NCBI RefSeq assembly: GCF_039978735.1
Contig: NZ_JBDWAS010000046.1
Location: forward strand, 1-64,000
Source of the DNA: Maricaulis sp039978735
GTDB lineage: Bacteria; Pseudomonadota; Alphaproteobacteria; Caulobacterales; Maricaulaceae
Length of the DNA: 64,000 bases
Direction: 5' to 3'
The position numbers were made by a program, and so were the translations under genes. How positions within the stretch are numbered: position 1 is the stretch's first letter; every line of letters starts with the position of its first letter. Shown one piece after another: positions 18,982 through 28,061 of the stretch. The notes beneath the pieces are model-generated. The model did not search any database. It worked only from the letters and a program-made list of their open reading frames with translations, and had not been told where the DNA came from.

Positions 18982-21066
18982 ATGCGCCCAGAGATTCTCT
19001 TCCCCCTGTTCCAGGACGTCACCGCCCTGCCCGGTATCGGCCCCCGGCTGGCCACGCTGGTCGCCAAGGTGGCGGGGCCGCGGGTGAAGGATGTGGTGTT
19101 TCTCAAACCGGCCAGCATCGTCGACCGGTCGCGCCAGGTCAGTGTGATCGATGCGCCGGAAGACCAGATCGTCACCCTCACCGCCACGGTCGAGGAACAT
19201 GTGCCCGGCCGCCGCCAGGGCCAGCCCTACAAGGTGCGCATGTATGACGGGACGGGTTTCCTGCATCTCGTCTTCTTCCATGCCCGCCCCGACTATCTGC
19301 AGCGCATCCTGCCCGTGGGCGAGAGCCGCATCGTCTCGGGACGTTGCGAGCGCTATGGCTCGGAAATCCAGATGCTGCATCCCGATCTGGTGATGACAGA
19401 GGAAGAAGCCGCCGGCACGCCGCTGATCGAGCCGGTCTATCCGCTCACCGCCGGGCTTGTCGGCAAGACGATGCGCAAGGCCGTGTCCGGTGCGGTGGCG
19501 ATGGTGCCCGCCCTGCCCGAATGGCTGCCGCCGGATATGTGCGGCGAGAAGGGCTGGCCGGATTTCCGCCAGGCCGTGCGCATGTTGCACGCGCCGGAAT
19601 CCGCAGCCGATCTGGACCCGTCGCATCCGGCACGCGCGCGGCTGGCCTTTGACGAAGTGTTTGCCCGCCAGCTCGCCCTGCAGCTGGTGCGGGCACGCCG
19701 CAAGGCCCAGTCCGGCCGGGCGCTCAAGGGAACAGGCGAGAAGGTCCGCGCCATCCTCGACAATGCGCCTTTCGCGCCGACCGGCGCCCAGACACGGGCC
19801 TTCGAGGCGATCCGTGCCGACATGGAGTCCGGCGAGCGGATGACCCGGCTGCTGCACGGCGATGTCGGCGCCGGCAAGACGTTCGTCGCGGCCCTCGCTG
19901 CGGCCCAGGCCGCCGAGGCCGGCACGCAGGCCGCGATCATGGCGCCGACGGAAATCCTGGCAAGGCAACACGCCAAGACCCTGGCGCAGCTGCTTGAACC
20001 GGCGGGGCTTTCCGTGATCGCCCTGACCGGCCGGGACAAGGGCGCCGCGCGCAAGGAGATCCTGGAACGCATGGCCGCCGGCACGGTGGATGTCGTCTGC
20101 GGTACTCACGCGCTCTTCCAGGAGGGCATTGAATTCGCCGATCTCGGCCTGGTCGTGATCGACGAACAGCACCGTTTCGGCGTCTCCGACCGGATGCGGC
20201 TGACGGCCAAGGGGCACAAGCCGGATACGCTGGTGATGACCGCCACCCCGATCCCGCGCACCCTGTCGCTCGCCGTCTATGGCGATCTCGACGTGTCGCG
20301 TCTGGACGAGAAGCCGGCTGGTCGCATCCCGCCGGAAACGCGGCTGGTGTCGATGGAGCGGCTGGACGAGGTGGTGGAGGGCGTGCGCCGGGCCATCGGC
20401 CGCGGCGACCGGGTCTACTGGGTGTGTCCGCTGGTCGAGGAATCCGAACAGTCCGAACTCTCCGCCGCCGAGGATCGCTGGCGGCATTTGCGGGCCGCGC
20501 TGGGGGATCAGCGCGTCGGCCTGCTGCACGGCCGCATGAAAGCGGCCGAGAAAGAAGCCACCGCCAACGCGTTCCGCAATGGCGAAATGGATGTGCTCGT
20601 CGCGACCACCGTGATCGAGGTCGGCGTGGATGCGCCCGACGCCACGGTGATGATCATCGAACACGCCGAACGCTTCGGCCTGGCGCAATTGCACCAGCTG
20701 CGCGGACGCGTCGGCCGGGGCGACAAGCCCTCCTCCTGCCTGCTCCTGTACAAGGGCCCGCTGGGCGAGACGGCCCGCTCACGCCTGGAGACCATGCGCG
20801 AGACCGATGACGGTTTCCGCATCGCCGAGGAGGACTGGCGTCTGCGCGGCGCCGGCGATCCGCTGGGCCTGCGCCAGAGCGGTCTGCCGGACTTCCGTCT
20901 CGCCGACATGGAAGCGCATGGCGAATTGATCGCCGAAGCGAATGACCAGGCCCGCCTGCTGGTCCATCAGGACCCTGAACTGACAGGCGCTCGCGGCGAG
21001 GCCCTGCGGGTCCTGCTCTACCTGTTCGAACAGGACCAGGGCGTGCGCATGCTCAGGTCCGGGTGA
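18982..21066 (+). CDS. recG: ATP-dependent DNA helicase RecG
   Basis: A 694-residue helicase that remodels stalled forks and Holliday junctions. It has an N-terminal wedge/OB domain (about 60-150; VTLTATVEEHVPGRRQGQPY region), the helicase core with Walker A GDVGAGKT (Lys299), Walker B DLGLVVIDEQHRFGV and TATPIPRTL. Motif VI is QLHQLRGRVGRGDK, and a C-terminal TRG motif region follows. Length is normal. It is divergent from sdhE-mfd. Its last 14 bases overlap the end of the convergent DUF502 gene. Confidence 0.96.
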   Translation: MRPEILFPLFQDVTALPGIGPRLATLVAKVAGPRVKDVVFLKPASIVDRSRQVSVIDAPEDQIVTLTATVEEHVPGRRQGQPYKVRMYDGTGFLHLVFFHARPDYLQRILPVGESRIVSGRCERYGSEIQMLHPDLVMTEEEAAGTPLIEPVYPLTAGLVGKTMRKAVSGAVAMVPALPEWLPPDMCGEKGWPDFRQAVRMLHAPESAADLDPSHPARARLAFDEVFARQLALQLVRARRKAQSGRALKGTGEKVRAILDNAPFAPTGAQTRAFEAIRADMESGERMTRLLHGDVGAGKTFVAALAAAQAAEAGTQAAIMAPTEILARQHAKTLAQLLEPAGLSVIALTGRDKGAARKEILERMAAGTVDVVCGTHALFQEGIEFADLGLVVIDEQHRFGVSDRMRLTAKGHKPDTLVMTATPIPRTLSLAVYGDLDVSRLDEKPAGRIPPETRLVSMERLDEVVEGVRRAIGRGDRVYWVCPLVEESEQSELSAAEDRWRHLRAALGDQRVGLLHGRMKAAEKEATANAFRNGEMDVLVATTVIEVGVDAPDATVMIIEHAERFGLAQLHQLRGRVGRGDKPSSCLLLYKGPLGETARSRLETMRETDDGFRIAEEDWRLRGAGDPLGLRQSGLPDFRLADMEAHGELIAEANDQARLLVHQDPELTGARGEALRVLLYLFEQDQGVRMLRSG

Positions 21067-21715
21067 ACATTTCCGGCGGCAGGGTGGCGCGCACATCGCG
21101 CGGCAGCTTGTCCGGCGTGACCATGCCGAAGGAAATGATCAGCTTGGCCGCCTCCTCCACAGACATGTCGATCGGGATGGTGTTCTTCTTGGGCGTGTAG
21201 AGCAGGAAGCCGGAGGTCGGGTTGGGCGTTGTGGGCACGAACAGGCCGACCACATCGTCGGAAATCTTTTCCTTCAGATTATTGTCGCCATTGGCCGAGA
21301 CGAAGGCGACCACATAGAGCCCTTTCATCGGATACTCGATCAGCACGACTTCCTTGAAGGAATTGCTCTTTCCGGAAAAAACCGTCTCCATGATCTGCTT
21401 CAGCGCGCCATAGACATTGCGCACAAGCGGCACGCCGGCGACGATCCGGTCGCCCAGATTGATCAGCGTCCGGCCGAACACATTTGCGGCGAAGGCGCCG
21501 AGCAGGGTGAGGATCACCACCGCGATCAGCACGCCGAGCCCGGGCAGGGTGAAGTCGCCCGGCAGATAGTTTTCCGGATTGTAGCGCGCCGGTATCAGCG
21601 GCTTGACGACATTGTCGACGAAGCCGACGAATGCGACGATCAGGTAAAGCGTCACACCCAACGGGGTTGCGATAACGATCCCGGTGAGGAAACTGTTGCG
21701 AAGCCAGCGAAACAT
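21053..21715 (-). CDS. DUF502 family membrane protein
   Basis: A 220-residue protein with two N-terminal membrane helices (about 8-32 and 58-82). The DUF502 signature region reads GDRIVAGVPLVRNVYGALKQIMETVF, followed by a soluble C-terminal part with VGLFVPTTPNPTSGFLLY. All are hallmark blocks of the family, which has no settled function in bacteria. It is convergent with recG, sharing 14 bases. Confidence 0.9.
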   Translation of the reverse strand: MFRWLRNSFLTGIVIATPLGVTLYLIVAFVGFVDNVVKPLIPARYNPENYLPGDFTLPGLGVLIAVVILTLLGAFAANVFGRTLINLGDRIVAGVPLVRNVYGALKQIMETVFSGKSNSFKEVVLIEYPMKGLYVVAFVSANGDNNLKEKISDDVVGLFVPTTPNPTSGFLLYTPKKNTIPIDMSVEEAAKLIISFGMVTPDKLPRDVRATLPPEMFTRT

Positions 21716-21856
21716 GGCACTCCCGTGTCCGGACGGCGCAAGGCGCGTGAAAAGAGCTGATTCCCCCGCAGCAAGGGTAGTCTACGTTATGGATTCCGGT
21801 GCGCCAATCTCGGCACGCGACGTCTTCCGGCAAGTCTGCAGGGAGACCGTGACCGC

Positions 21857-23062
21857 ATGAAGGCCAATCCTGTCTCGATCGCTCGCTGGATGATGCTGGC
21901 CGGCGCGGCCGGCTTCCTGGTCCTGCTCGCACTGACCAGCTGGGCCCTGCGCGACCAGATCTATCAGACCTTCCAGGACCCCGGCGAACCCTTCCAGACC
22001 TATACCCCGCCGCGCGGCGCCAATTATGCCAGCGCCGAGGCCTGGTTTGCCCGCGGCACCTTTACCGGGGAGGACGAGCCGGCGGTGTTCTTCGTCCATC
22101 CCACGACCTATCCGGGCGGTTCGAACTGGAATGCCGAGCTGGACAAGGAACGCGCCGTCGAGGCGGTGACGCGGACCATGCTGCCCAATTATGCGGCCCC
22201 CTTCGCCAATTCCGGCGTGCTCTTTGCGCCGAAATACCGCCAGGCGGCGCTCTATACCTTCATGAACAACCGCGAGGATTCCATCCTGGCGCGGCAGTTT
22301 GCCTATGGCGATGTCGAACGTGCCTTCGACGCCTTCCTGATGCAGGTGGGCGATGACCGGCCGATCCTGCTCGCCGGTGTCGGCCAGGGCGGTTTCCACG
22401 TGCTGGGCCTGCTGATCGAGCGGATCGCACCCGATCCGGAACTGCGTGAGCGGCTGATCGCCGCCTATATCCTCGAATCGCCGGTGCCGCTGGACCTGTT
22501 CAACAATGTGCTCGCCGATATCCCGCCCTGCGAGACACCCGAGGATGTGCGCTGCGTGCTGGCCTATTCCTATGCCCGCCCGGGCGAGGAGGATCGCATC
22601 CGCATCCTCACCGAACGCTCGATGACCTGGACGCCGCGCGGCGGTCTGGACTTTGTCGACGGGCGCGGCCTCCTGTGCGTCAATCCGATCCTGTCGGCGC
22701 GCACGGCGGAATATGCCTCGGCGCGCCTGCATCGTGGCGGCGTGGCCGCCGAAGGCCTGCCGCCGGACTCAACGCCAGCGCCCGTGCCCGGACAGACCGG
22801 CGCCCAGTGCGGCGATGGCATCCTGTTCGTGGAAGAGCCGGACTATGCCGATCTGCGTCGCCCCAACCGCATGGCCGAGGAATACCGGGTCCCGCCCTTC
22901 AACCTCTTCTACGAGGATCTGCGGCTGGATGCGGCTCGGCGCAGCCTGAACCTCTCCACCATCCTGCAGGAGGAACGCCGCTGGGCACCGGCACTGGACG
23001 GGATTGAGGAAGTCGAGGATGCGCCCGTTGTGCCCATCCCCGACAGACGGGAATTCCGCTAG
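21857..23062 (+). CDS. DUF3089 family protein, nucleophile position substituted
   Basis: A 401-residue alpha/beta-hydrolase-like protein with an N-terminal membrane anchor or signal (residues 10-30, MMLAGAAGFLVLLALTSWAL). The DUF3089 fold is recognisable from AVFFVHPTTYPGG, ANSGVLFAPKYRQAALYTF and DVERAFDAFL. The expected G-x-S-x-G nucleophile elbow reads G174-V-G-Q-G178, so the serine is Gly176. That argues against ordinary esterase activity unless another residue serves. A Cys pair around PPCETPEDVRCVLAY may form a disulfide. The last four bases overlap the convergent kdsA gene. Confidence 0.82.
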   Translation: MKANPVSIARWMMLAGAAGFLVLLALTSWALRDQIYQTFQDPGEPFQTYTPPRGANYASAEAWFARGTFTGEDEPAVFFVHPTTYPGGSNWNAELDKERAVEAVTRTMLPNYAAPFANSGVLFAPKYRQAALYTFMNNREDSILARQFAYGDVERAFDAFLMQVGDDRPILLAGVGQGGFHVLGLLIERIAPDPELRERLIAAYILESPVPLDLFNNVLADIPPCETPEDVRCVLAYSYARPGEEDRIRILTERSMTWTPRGGLDFVDGRGLLCVNPILSARTAEYASARLHRGGVAAEGLPPDSTPAPVPGQTGAQCGDGILFVEEPDYADLRRPNRMAEEYRVPPFNLFYEDLRLDAARRSLNLSTILQEERRWAPALDGIEEVEDAPVVPIPDRREFR

Positions 23063-23907
23063 AGGCCTTTGGCGAGAGCGTCGAACTCGAGCAGGCGTGC
23101 GGCCAGGGCTTCGAATTCGCTCAGCGGCACCATGTTGGGGCCGTCCGACGGCGCATTGTCCGGATCCGGATGGGTTTCCATGAAGACGGCGGCGACGCCC
23201 ACAGCCACGGCCGCACGGGCCAGGGTCGGCACGAATTCGCGCTGACCGCCGGAGGTCGTGCCCTGCCCGCCGGGCTGTTGCACGGAATGGGTCGCATCGA
23301 ACACGACGGGTGCGCCGAAGCTGGCCATGATCGGCAGTGAACGCATGTCGGAGACGAGCGTGTTGTAGCCGAAGCTGGCGCCGCGTTCGCAGGCCATAAC
23401 ATTCGGATTGCCGGCGTCGGCCACCTTGGCGATGACATTCTTCATGTCCCAGGGCGCCAGGAACTGGCCCTTCTTCACATTCACCGGCTTGCCGGTCTCG
23501 GCGGCTGCGATCAGCAGGTCGGTCTGGCGGCACAGGAAAGCCGGGATCTGGATCACGTCGACGGCCTGGGCGGCGAGCTTCGCCTGCTCGGCCGTGTGCA
23601 CATCGGTCAGCACCGGCAGGCCGGACTTCTCACGGATCTCGGCAAACACCGGCAGCGAGGCTTCCAGCCCCATGCCGCGCGCGCTCGAGAGCGAGGTGCG
23701 GTTCGCCTTGTCGTAGGACGTCTTGTAGATCAGGCCGACATCGAGACGGTCGGCGATCTCGCGCAATTGCTGGGAGACTTCCAGCCCGTGTTCGCGGCTT
23801 TCCAGCTGGCACGGACCGGCGATGAAGGTGAGCTTGCGGTCATTGCCGATCTCGATCGGATCTCGACCGGGACGGGGGATGGAAATCACGGAATTGACCT
23901 GGCTCAT
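23059..23907 (-). CDS. kdsA: 3-deoxy-8-phosphooctulonate synthase
   Basis: A 282-residue enzyme that condenses phosphoenolpyruvate with arabinose 5-phosphate to KDO 8-phosphate for lipopolysaccharide core. It shows FIAGPCQLES with Cys33, the metal-ligand position of metal-dependent KdsA (metal-free enzymes have Asn here). It also has KTSYDKANRTS, LTDVHT, IPAFLCRQTDLL, the KKGQF loop and an ETHPDPDNAPSDGPN C-terminal signature. It stands alone on the minus strand, convergent with the DUF3089 gene by a shared CTAG stop. Confidence 0.95.
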   Translation of the reverse strand: MSQVNSVISIPRPGRDPIEIGNDRKLTFIAGPCQLESREHGLEVSQQLREIADRLDVGLIYKTSYDKANRTSLSSARGMGLEASLPVFAEIREKSGLPVLTDVHTAEQAKLAAQAVDVIQIPAFLCRQTDLLIAAAETGKPVNVKKGQFLAPWDMKNVIAKVADAGNPNVMACERGASFGYNTLVSDMRSLPIMASFGAPVVFDATHSVQQPGGQGTTSGGQREFVPTLARAAVAVGVAAVFMETHPDPDNAPSDGPNMVPLSEFEALAARLLEFDALAKGL

Positions 23908-24030
23908 TCACGGCCTCCTTCGGGCCTCGTTCTGCTGCCGGCCTGCAGCCGGCGCTGGTGTCGCTCGCCTGATCCGATATCGGGTCGGCGGCGTATTCAG
24001 ACAAGGCCCTTATCGATCCACAGGACACTC

Positions 24031-25500
24031 ATGGCAACTGCAACCGCCACCGCACCTGCACTCGTCTGGTTCCGGCGCGATCTGCGCCTTGCCGATAATC
24101 CGGCACTGCATGCGGCGGTCCAGAGCGGCCGGCCGCTCCTGTTTGTCTATATCCGCGAAGAGGATACGGCGCTGCGCCTGTCGCCGGGCGCCGCAGCCGA
24201 CTGGTGGCTGCACCACTCGCTGACCGCCCTCGCCGCCGACATCGAACGCCTGGGCGGAACGCTCAGCCTGCGCCAGGGTGCGGCGGCCGATCTCATCCCG
24301 CAGATCGTACGCGAGGCCGGCGTGCGCGAGGTTTTCTGGAACCGGGTCGACTGGCCCTGGATCGACGCCCGCGACCGCGATATCGCCGAAGCCTTGCAGG
24401 CCGCGGATGTCCGGCCGCGCGCCTTCCGCGCCACGACCCTGATCGACCCGGCCAGCGTGCTGAACGGCTCCGGCAAACCCTATAAGGTGTTCAGCGCCTT
24501 CTGGCGGGCCGCACAGAAGGACTTCTCGCCCCGCGCGCCCCTGCCCGCACCGGACCGGCTGAGGCCCGCGGACGCAATTGCCAGCGATGCGCTGGCGGAC
24601 TGGGGCCTGCTGCCGGTGAAGCCCGACTGGGCGGCCGGTTTCCATGACCGCTGGACGCCCGGCGAAGCCGCGGCCCGCAAACAGCTCGAAACCTTCCTCG
24701 GCGAGACGCTGCCCGACTACAAGACCCATCGTGACCGGCCCGACCTGTTCGGCACCTCACGCCTGTCGCCGCATCTGGGCTGGGGCGAGATTTCCGCCCG
24801 CTCGGTCTGGCACCGGGTTCAGCTGCACGCGGAGCGCGGCCAGTCCTTCGGGGCGGCCGAGAAATATCTCGCGGAAATCGGCTGGCGCGATTTCGCCTAT
24901 TATCTCGTCCATCATTTCGGCGATCTGCGGGAAAAGAATTTCGATCCGCGCTTCGATCACTTTCCCTGGCGCGACAATTCCGACGGGCTGAAGGCCTGGC
25001 AGCGTGGCCGGACCGGTATTCCGATGGTCGATGCGGCGATGCGCGAGCTCTGGAAGACGGGCTGGATGCATAATCGTCCGCGCATGATCACCGCCTCCTA
25101 TCTGATCAAGCATATCGGCTGTCACTGGCGTGACGGCATGGCCTGGTTCGAGGACACGCTGGTCGATGCCGATCCGGTGGTGAATGCCGCAAGCTGGCAA
25201 TGGGTGGCCGGCTCCGGCGCCGATGCAGCGCCCTATTTCCGTGTTTTCAATCCCGCGACGCAGGGCGAGAAATTCGACCCGGACGGTCATTATGTCCGCC
25301 GCTGGGTGCCCGAACTCGCCGGACTTTCAACGCGCGACATCCACGCGCCATGGGAGACGTCAGCCGGTCAGCTGGCATCGCAGGGCGTGGAGCTGGGACG
25401 CACCTATCCGCGCCCCGTGGTCGATCTGAAAGCCGGCCGCGAGGCTGCCCTTGCGGCCTTCGAGCATATGAAATCGCAGTTTGCTGAAGAGGACGCCTAA
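24031..25500 (+). CDS. phrB: Deoxyribodipyrimidine photolyase (class I)
   Basis: A 489-residue FAD-dependent enzyme that splits UV-induced cyclobutane dimers with light. The N-terminal antenna-binding domain starts with LVWFRRDLRLADNPAL. The FAD domain has TSRLSPHLGWGEIS, IGWRDFAYYL, GRTGIPMVDAAMRELW..GWMHNRPRM and the WQWVAGSGADAAPYFRVFNP block, including electron-transfer Trp positions. I chose the ATG at 24031 preceded by AGGACA; upstream in-frame sequence is not protein-like and overlaps kdsA. Its stop overlaps the convergent DUF6134 gene by 4 bases. Confidence 0.93.
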   Translation: MATATATAPALVWFRRDLRLADNPALHAAVQSGRPLLFVYIREEDTALRLSPGAAADWWLHHSLTALAADIERLGGTLSLRQGAAADLIPQIVREAGVREVFWNRVDWPWIDARDRDIAEALQAADVRPRAFRATTLIDPASVLNGSGKPYKVFSAFWRAAQKDFSPRAPLPAPDRLRPADAIASDALADWGLLPVKPDWAAGFHDRWTPGEAAARKQLETFLGETLPDYKTHRDRPDLFGTSRLSPHLGWGEISARSVWHRVQLHAERGQSFGAAEKYLAEIGWRDFAYYLVHHFGDLREKNFDPRFDHFPWRDNSDGLKAWQRGRTGIPMVDAAMRELWKTGWMHNRPRMITASYLIKHIGCHWRDGMAWFEDTLVDADPVVNAASWQWVAGSGADAAPYFRVFNPATQGEKFDPDGHYVRRWVPELAGLSTRDIHAPWETSAGQLASQGVELGRTYPRPVVDLKAGREAALAAFEHMKSQFAEEDA

Positions 25501-26102
25501 ACGTCCTGCAGGACGTAGCGGATTGTCTGGCCGCGCGCCTCAAAGGCACACCCGACCCAGCGCCCTTCGGCATCATACCAGAGATCGACCGTCAGCGTGC
25601 CGGTCATGCGGATGTGGCGCGCCTCGATCTCGCCGGACGCCGTCTCGATCGTTTCCAGCCCCAGATCCTCGATCTCCACGGGCATGGGAGCGCCGGTTTC
25701 GGTATTCAGGATGCGCGTAAGCGCCGGGTCATAGCCCAGCCAGTGGCTGGACGGTATCAGGTCGGCAAGGCCGGCATCGCTGCCGCGTTCGACATCCACT
25801 GCGACCCGGTCGCCATCCTTCAGTGTCTCGGCTTCCAGCGAGACCAGCTGTCCGTCGCGCCAGACTTCCTCGGCGGCATGTTCATACCGAAACACGGTGA
25901 TCGGGCCGAGGCCCGCCCGAAGTTCGATATCGATATCGACCAGAAGCGCGCCATCCTGCCCCTTGTCGAAACGCACTTCATGGCGGCCGAAGGCCTGACC
26001 ATTGCGCAGCACGTCGAACACGATATCGGCGGGCGGTTCAGCGGGAACGGACGCCGGCGAGGCGAAGGCGGTGTAGAGGAGGGTCAGGACGAGCGTTTTC
26101 AT
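25497..26102 (-). CDS. Secreted DUF6134-like protein
   Basis: A 201-residue exported protein. A signal peptide occupies about residues 1-21 (LVLTLLYTAFASPASVPA). The mature part is rich in beta-strands, with FDVLRNGQAFGRHEVRF, then ITVFRYEHAAEEVWRDGQLVSLEAET and VDLWYDAEGRWVGCAFEARGQ. This order (gene X, similarity to starting FDV..G..IG.H, then EVWRDG.L..L) fits DUF6134, a family of unknown role in proteobacteria. It is divergent from cysK and its stop overlaps that of phrB. Confidence 0.7.
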   Translation of the reverse strand: MKTLVLTLLYTAFASPASVPAEPPADIVFDVLRNGQAFGRHEVRFDKGQDGALLVDIDIELRAGLGPITVFRYEHAAEEVWRDGQLVSLEAETLKDGDRVAVDVERGSDAGLADLIPSSHWLGYDPALTRILNTETGAPMPVEIEDLGLETIETASGEIEARHIRMTGTLTVDLWYDAEGRWVGCAFEARGQTIRYVLQDV

Positions 26103-26216
26103 ACCCTGTCTACGCGCGAAGGTGCGATCCGGATCCCCGGATTTGCGTTTTATGGCTGGAGACTCGACAAGACCGTGCCTATATCGCCCGAACCGTCCGC
26201 AAACTGGAGAACGCCC

Positions 26217-27221
26217 GTGACCCCCGCCAAGTCTGTCGTCGACCTGATCGGAAACACGCCGCTGATCCGGCTCAATGCCGCTTCGGAGGCCACCGGCTGC
26301 GAGATTCTGGGCAAGGCGGAATTCCTCAATCCCGGCGGGTCGATCAAGGACCGCGCCGCCCTGGGCATTATCCGCGCCGCGGAGGCTTCAGGCGCGCTGA
26401 AACCCGGCGGTACGATCGTGGAAGGCACGGCCGGCAATACCGGGATCGGCCTGGCCATGGTCGGTGCGGCGCTGGGCTACAGGGTGGTGATCGTCTTCCC
26501 GCGCACCCAGTCGAAGGAAAAGAAGGACGCGATCCGGCTTCTCGGCGCCGAGCTGATCGAGGTCGATGCCGTCCCCTATTCCAACCCCAATCATTATGCC
26601 CGCTATTCCGGCACGCTGGCCGAGGAACTGGCCAGGAGCGAACCCAATGGCGCGATCTGGGCCAACCAGTTCGACAACACCGCCAATCGCGACTTCCACG
26701 CGGCCACCACGGCACAGGAAATCTGGGAGCAGACGGACGGCAAGGTGGACGGCTTCATCTGTGCTGTCGGTTCCGGCGGCACGCTGGGCGGCCTGTCGGC
26801 CGGGCTGAAGGCGAAAAATCCCGAGGTGCAGATCGGGATCGCGGATCCCGGCGGTGCGGCGCTCTACGGCTATTTCGCCCATGGCGAGCTGAAGGCCGAA
26901 GGCACGTCGATCACCGAAGGCATCGGCCAGAGCCGCATCACGGCCAACCTCGTCGATACGAAGGTCGACCGGGCCTATCGCATCTCCGACGAGGAAGCCC
27001 TGCCCCTGATCTTCGATCTGATCACGCAGGAAGGCCTGTGCCTGGGCGGATCGTCGGGGGTCAACATCGCCGGCGCCATCCGCATGGCGCGCGATATGGG
27101 CCCCGGCCACACCATCGTGACCGTGTTGTGCGATCACGGCTCGCGCTACCAGTCCAAGCTCTACAATCCGGATTTCCTGCGCGAGAAGGGCCTGCCGGTG
27201 CCGGCCTGGATGGAGGCATGA
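26217..27221 (+). CDS. cysK: Cysteine synthase A
   Basis: A 334-residue PLP enzyme that makes cysteine from O-acetylserine and sulfide. It has VVDLIGNTPLIRL, the PLP lysine in NPGGSIKDR (Lys44), EGTAGNTGIGLA (Ala replaces the Ser of the more usual PTSGNTG), VGSGGTLGG and the C-terminal GGSSGVN phosphate-binding loop. The start is a GTG at 26217 with GGAGA seven bases upstream; no in-frame ATG fits better. It is first of a cysK-sseA-metC unit and its stop overlaps the sseA start (ATGA). Confidence 0.93.
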   Translation: MTPAKSVVDLIGNTPLIRLNAASEATGCEILGKAEFLNPGGSIKDRAALGIIRAAEASGALKPGGTIVEGTAGNTGIGLAMVGAALGYRVVIVFPRTQSKEKKDAIRLLGAELIEVDAVPYSNPNHYARYSGTLAEELARSEPNGAIWANQFDNTANRDFHAATTAQEIWEQTDGKVDGFICAVGSGGTLGGLSAGLKAKNPEVQIGIADPGGAALYGYFAHGELKAEGTSITEGIGQSRITANLVDTKVDRAYRISDEEALPLIFDLITQEGLCLGGSSGVNIAGAIRMARDMGPGHTIVTVLCDHGSRYQSKLYNPDFLREKGLPVPAWMEA

Positions 27222-28042
27222 CCGACCCGGTTATCTCCGTTGCCGAGGCGCTCACCCGGCACGGCGCTGCCGGAACCGTCTTTCTTGATGCGACCTGGAC
27301 CTTCGAGGGCGGGCCGCAGCCGCGCGTGACGGGTTGTATTCCCGGTGCCCGGCTGATCGATATCGACACGGTGAAGGACGAAACCTCGTCCCTGCCCCAC
27401 ATGCTGCCGCCGCCGGATGTATTCGAACGCCATGCGCGCGCCCTGGGCATCAACCGGGACAGCGAACTGATCGTCTATGACCGCATGGGCCTGTTCAGTG
27501 CAGCGCGTGTCTGGTGGATGTTCCGGGCGATGGGACATGAGGCCGTGCGTGTGCTGGACGGTGGCCTTCCGCTCTGGTTGACGGCGGGCGGACCGGTCGA
27601 GAACGGCCCGGCCGATGACTGGCCTCAGGGCGATTTCACCGCCGACCTCCAACCCCACCGTCTCGCCGGGCGGGAGCACGTGCTCGATGCGGTCACATCC
27701 GGCACGCACCAGATTCTCGATGCGCGGCCAGCCGCCCGCTTTGCCGGAAGCGCGGCGGAACCGCGTCCCGGCATGCGCAGCGGACATATGCCCGGCGCGT
27801 TGAGCCTGCCCTTCATCCAGCTGCTGAACGAGCGGGGAGAACTGGCCGGCCAGGCCGATCACTTCCGCGCCGCCGGCCTGCACGACGACAGGCCCGTCAT
27901 TACCACTTGCGGCTCCGGGGTGACGGCCTGCATCCTTGCGCTCGGACTTGAAAGACTGGGCCGTACGGCCGCCGTCTATGATGGCTCGTGGGCCGAATGG
28001 GGCTCGCGCGACGATACACCGATTGAAACCGGCCAAGACTGA
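27218..28042 (+). CDS. sseA: 3-mercaptopyruvate sulfurtransferase
   Basis: A 274-residue protein with two rhodanese domains. The N-terminal inactive domain has FLDATWTFEGG and YDRMGLFSAARVWWMFRAMGH. The C-terminal domain holds the active-site loop CGSGVTA with Cys231; the Gly-Ser-Gly-Val loop is typical of mercaptopyruvate rather than thiosulfate sulfurtransferases. The ATG overlaps the cysK stop, so translation is likely coupled. It sits between cysteine synthesis and cystathionine cleavage genes, consistent with sulfur handling. Confidence 0.92.
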   Translation: MTDPVISVAEALTRHGAAGTVFLDATWTFEGGPQPRVTGCIPGARLIDIDTVKDETSSLPHMLPPPDVFERHARALGINRDSELIVYDRMGLFSAARVWWMFRAMGHEAVRVLDGGLPLWLTAGGPVENGPADDWPQGDFTADLQPHRLAGREHVLDAVTSGTHQILDARPAARFAGSAAEPRPGMRSGHMPGALSLPFIQLLNERGELAGQADHFRAAGLHDDRPVITTCGSGVTACILALGLERLGRTAAVYDGSWAEWGSRDDTPIETGQD

Positions 28043-28061
28043 CAACAGATTGAGGGACTTG

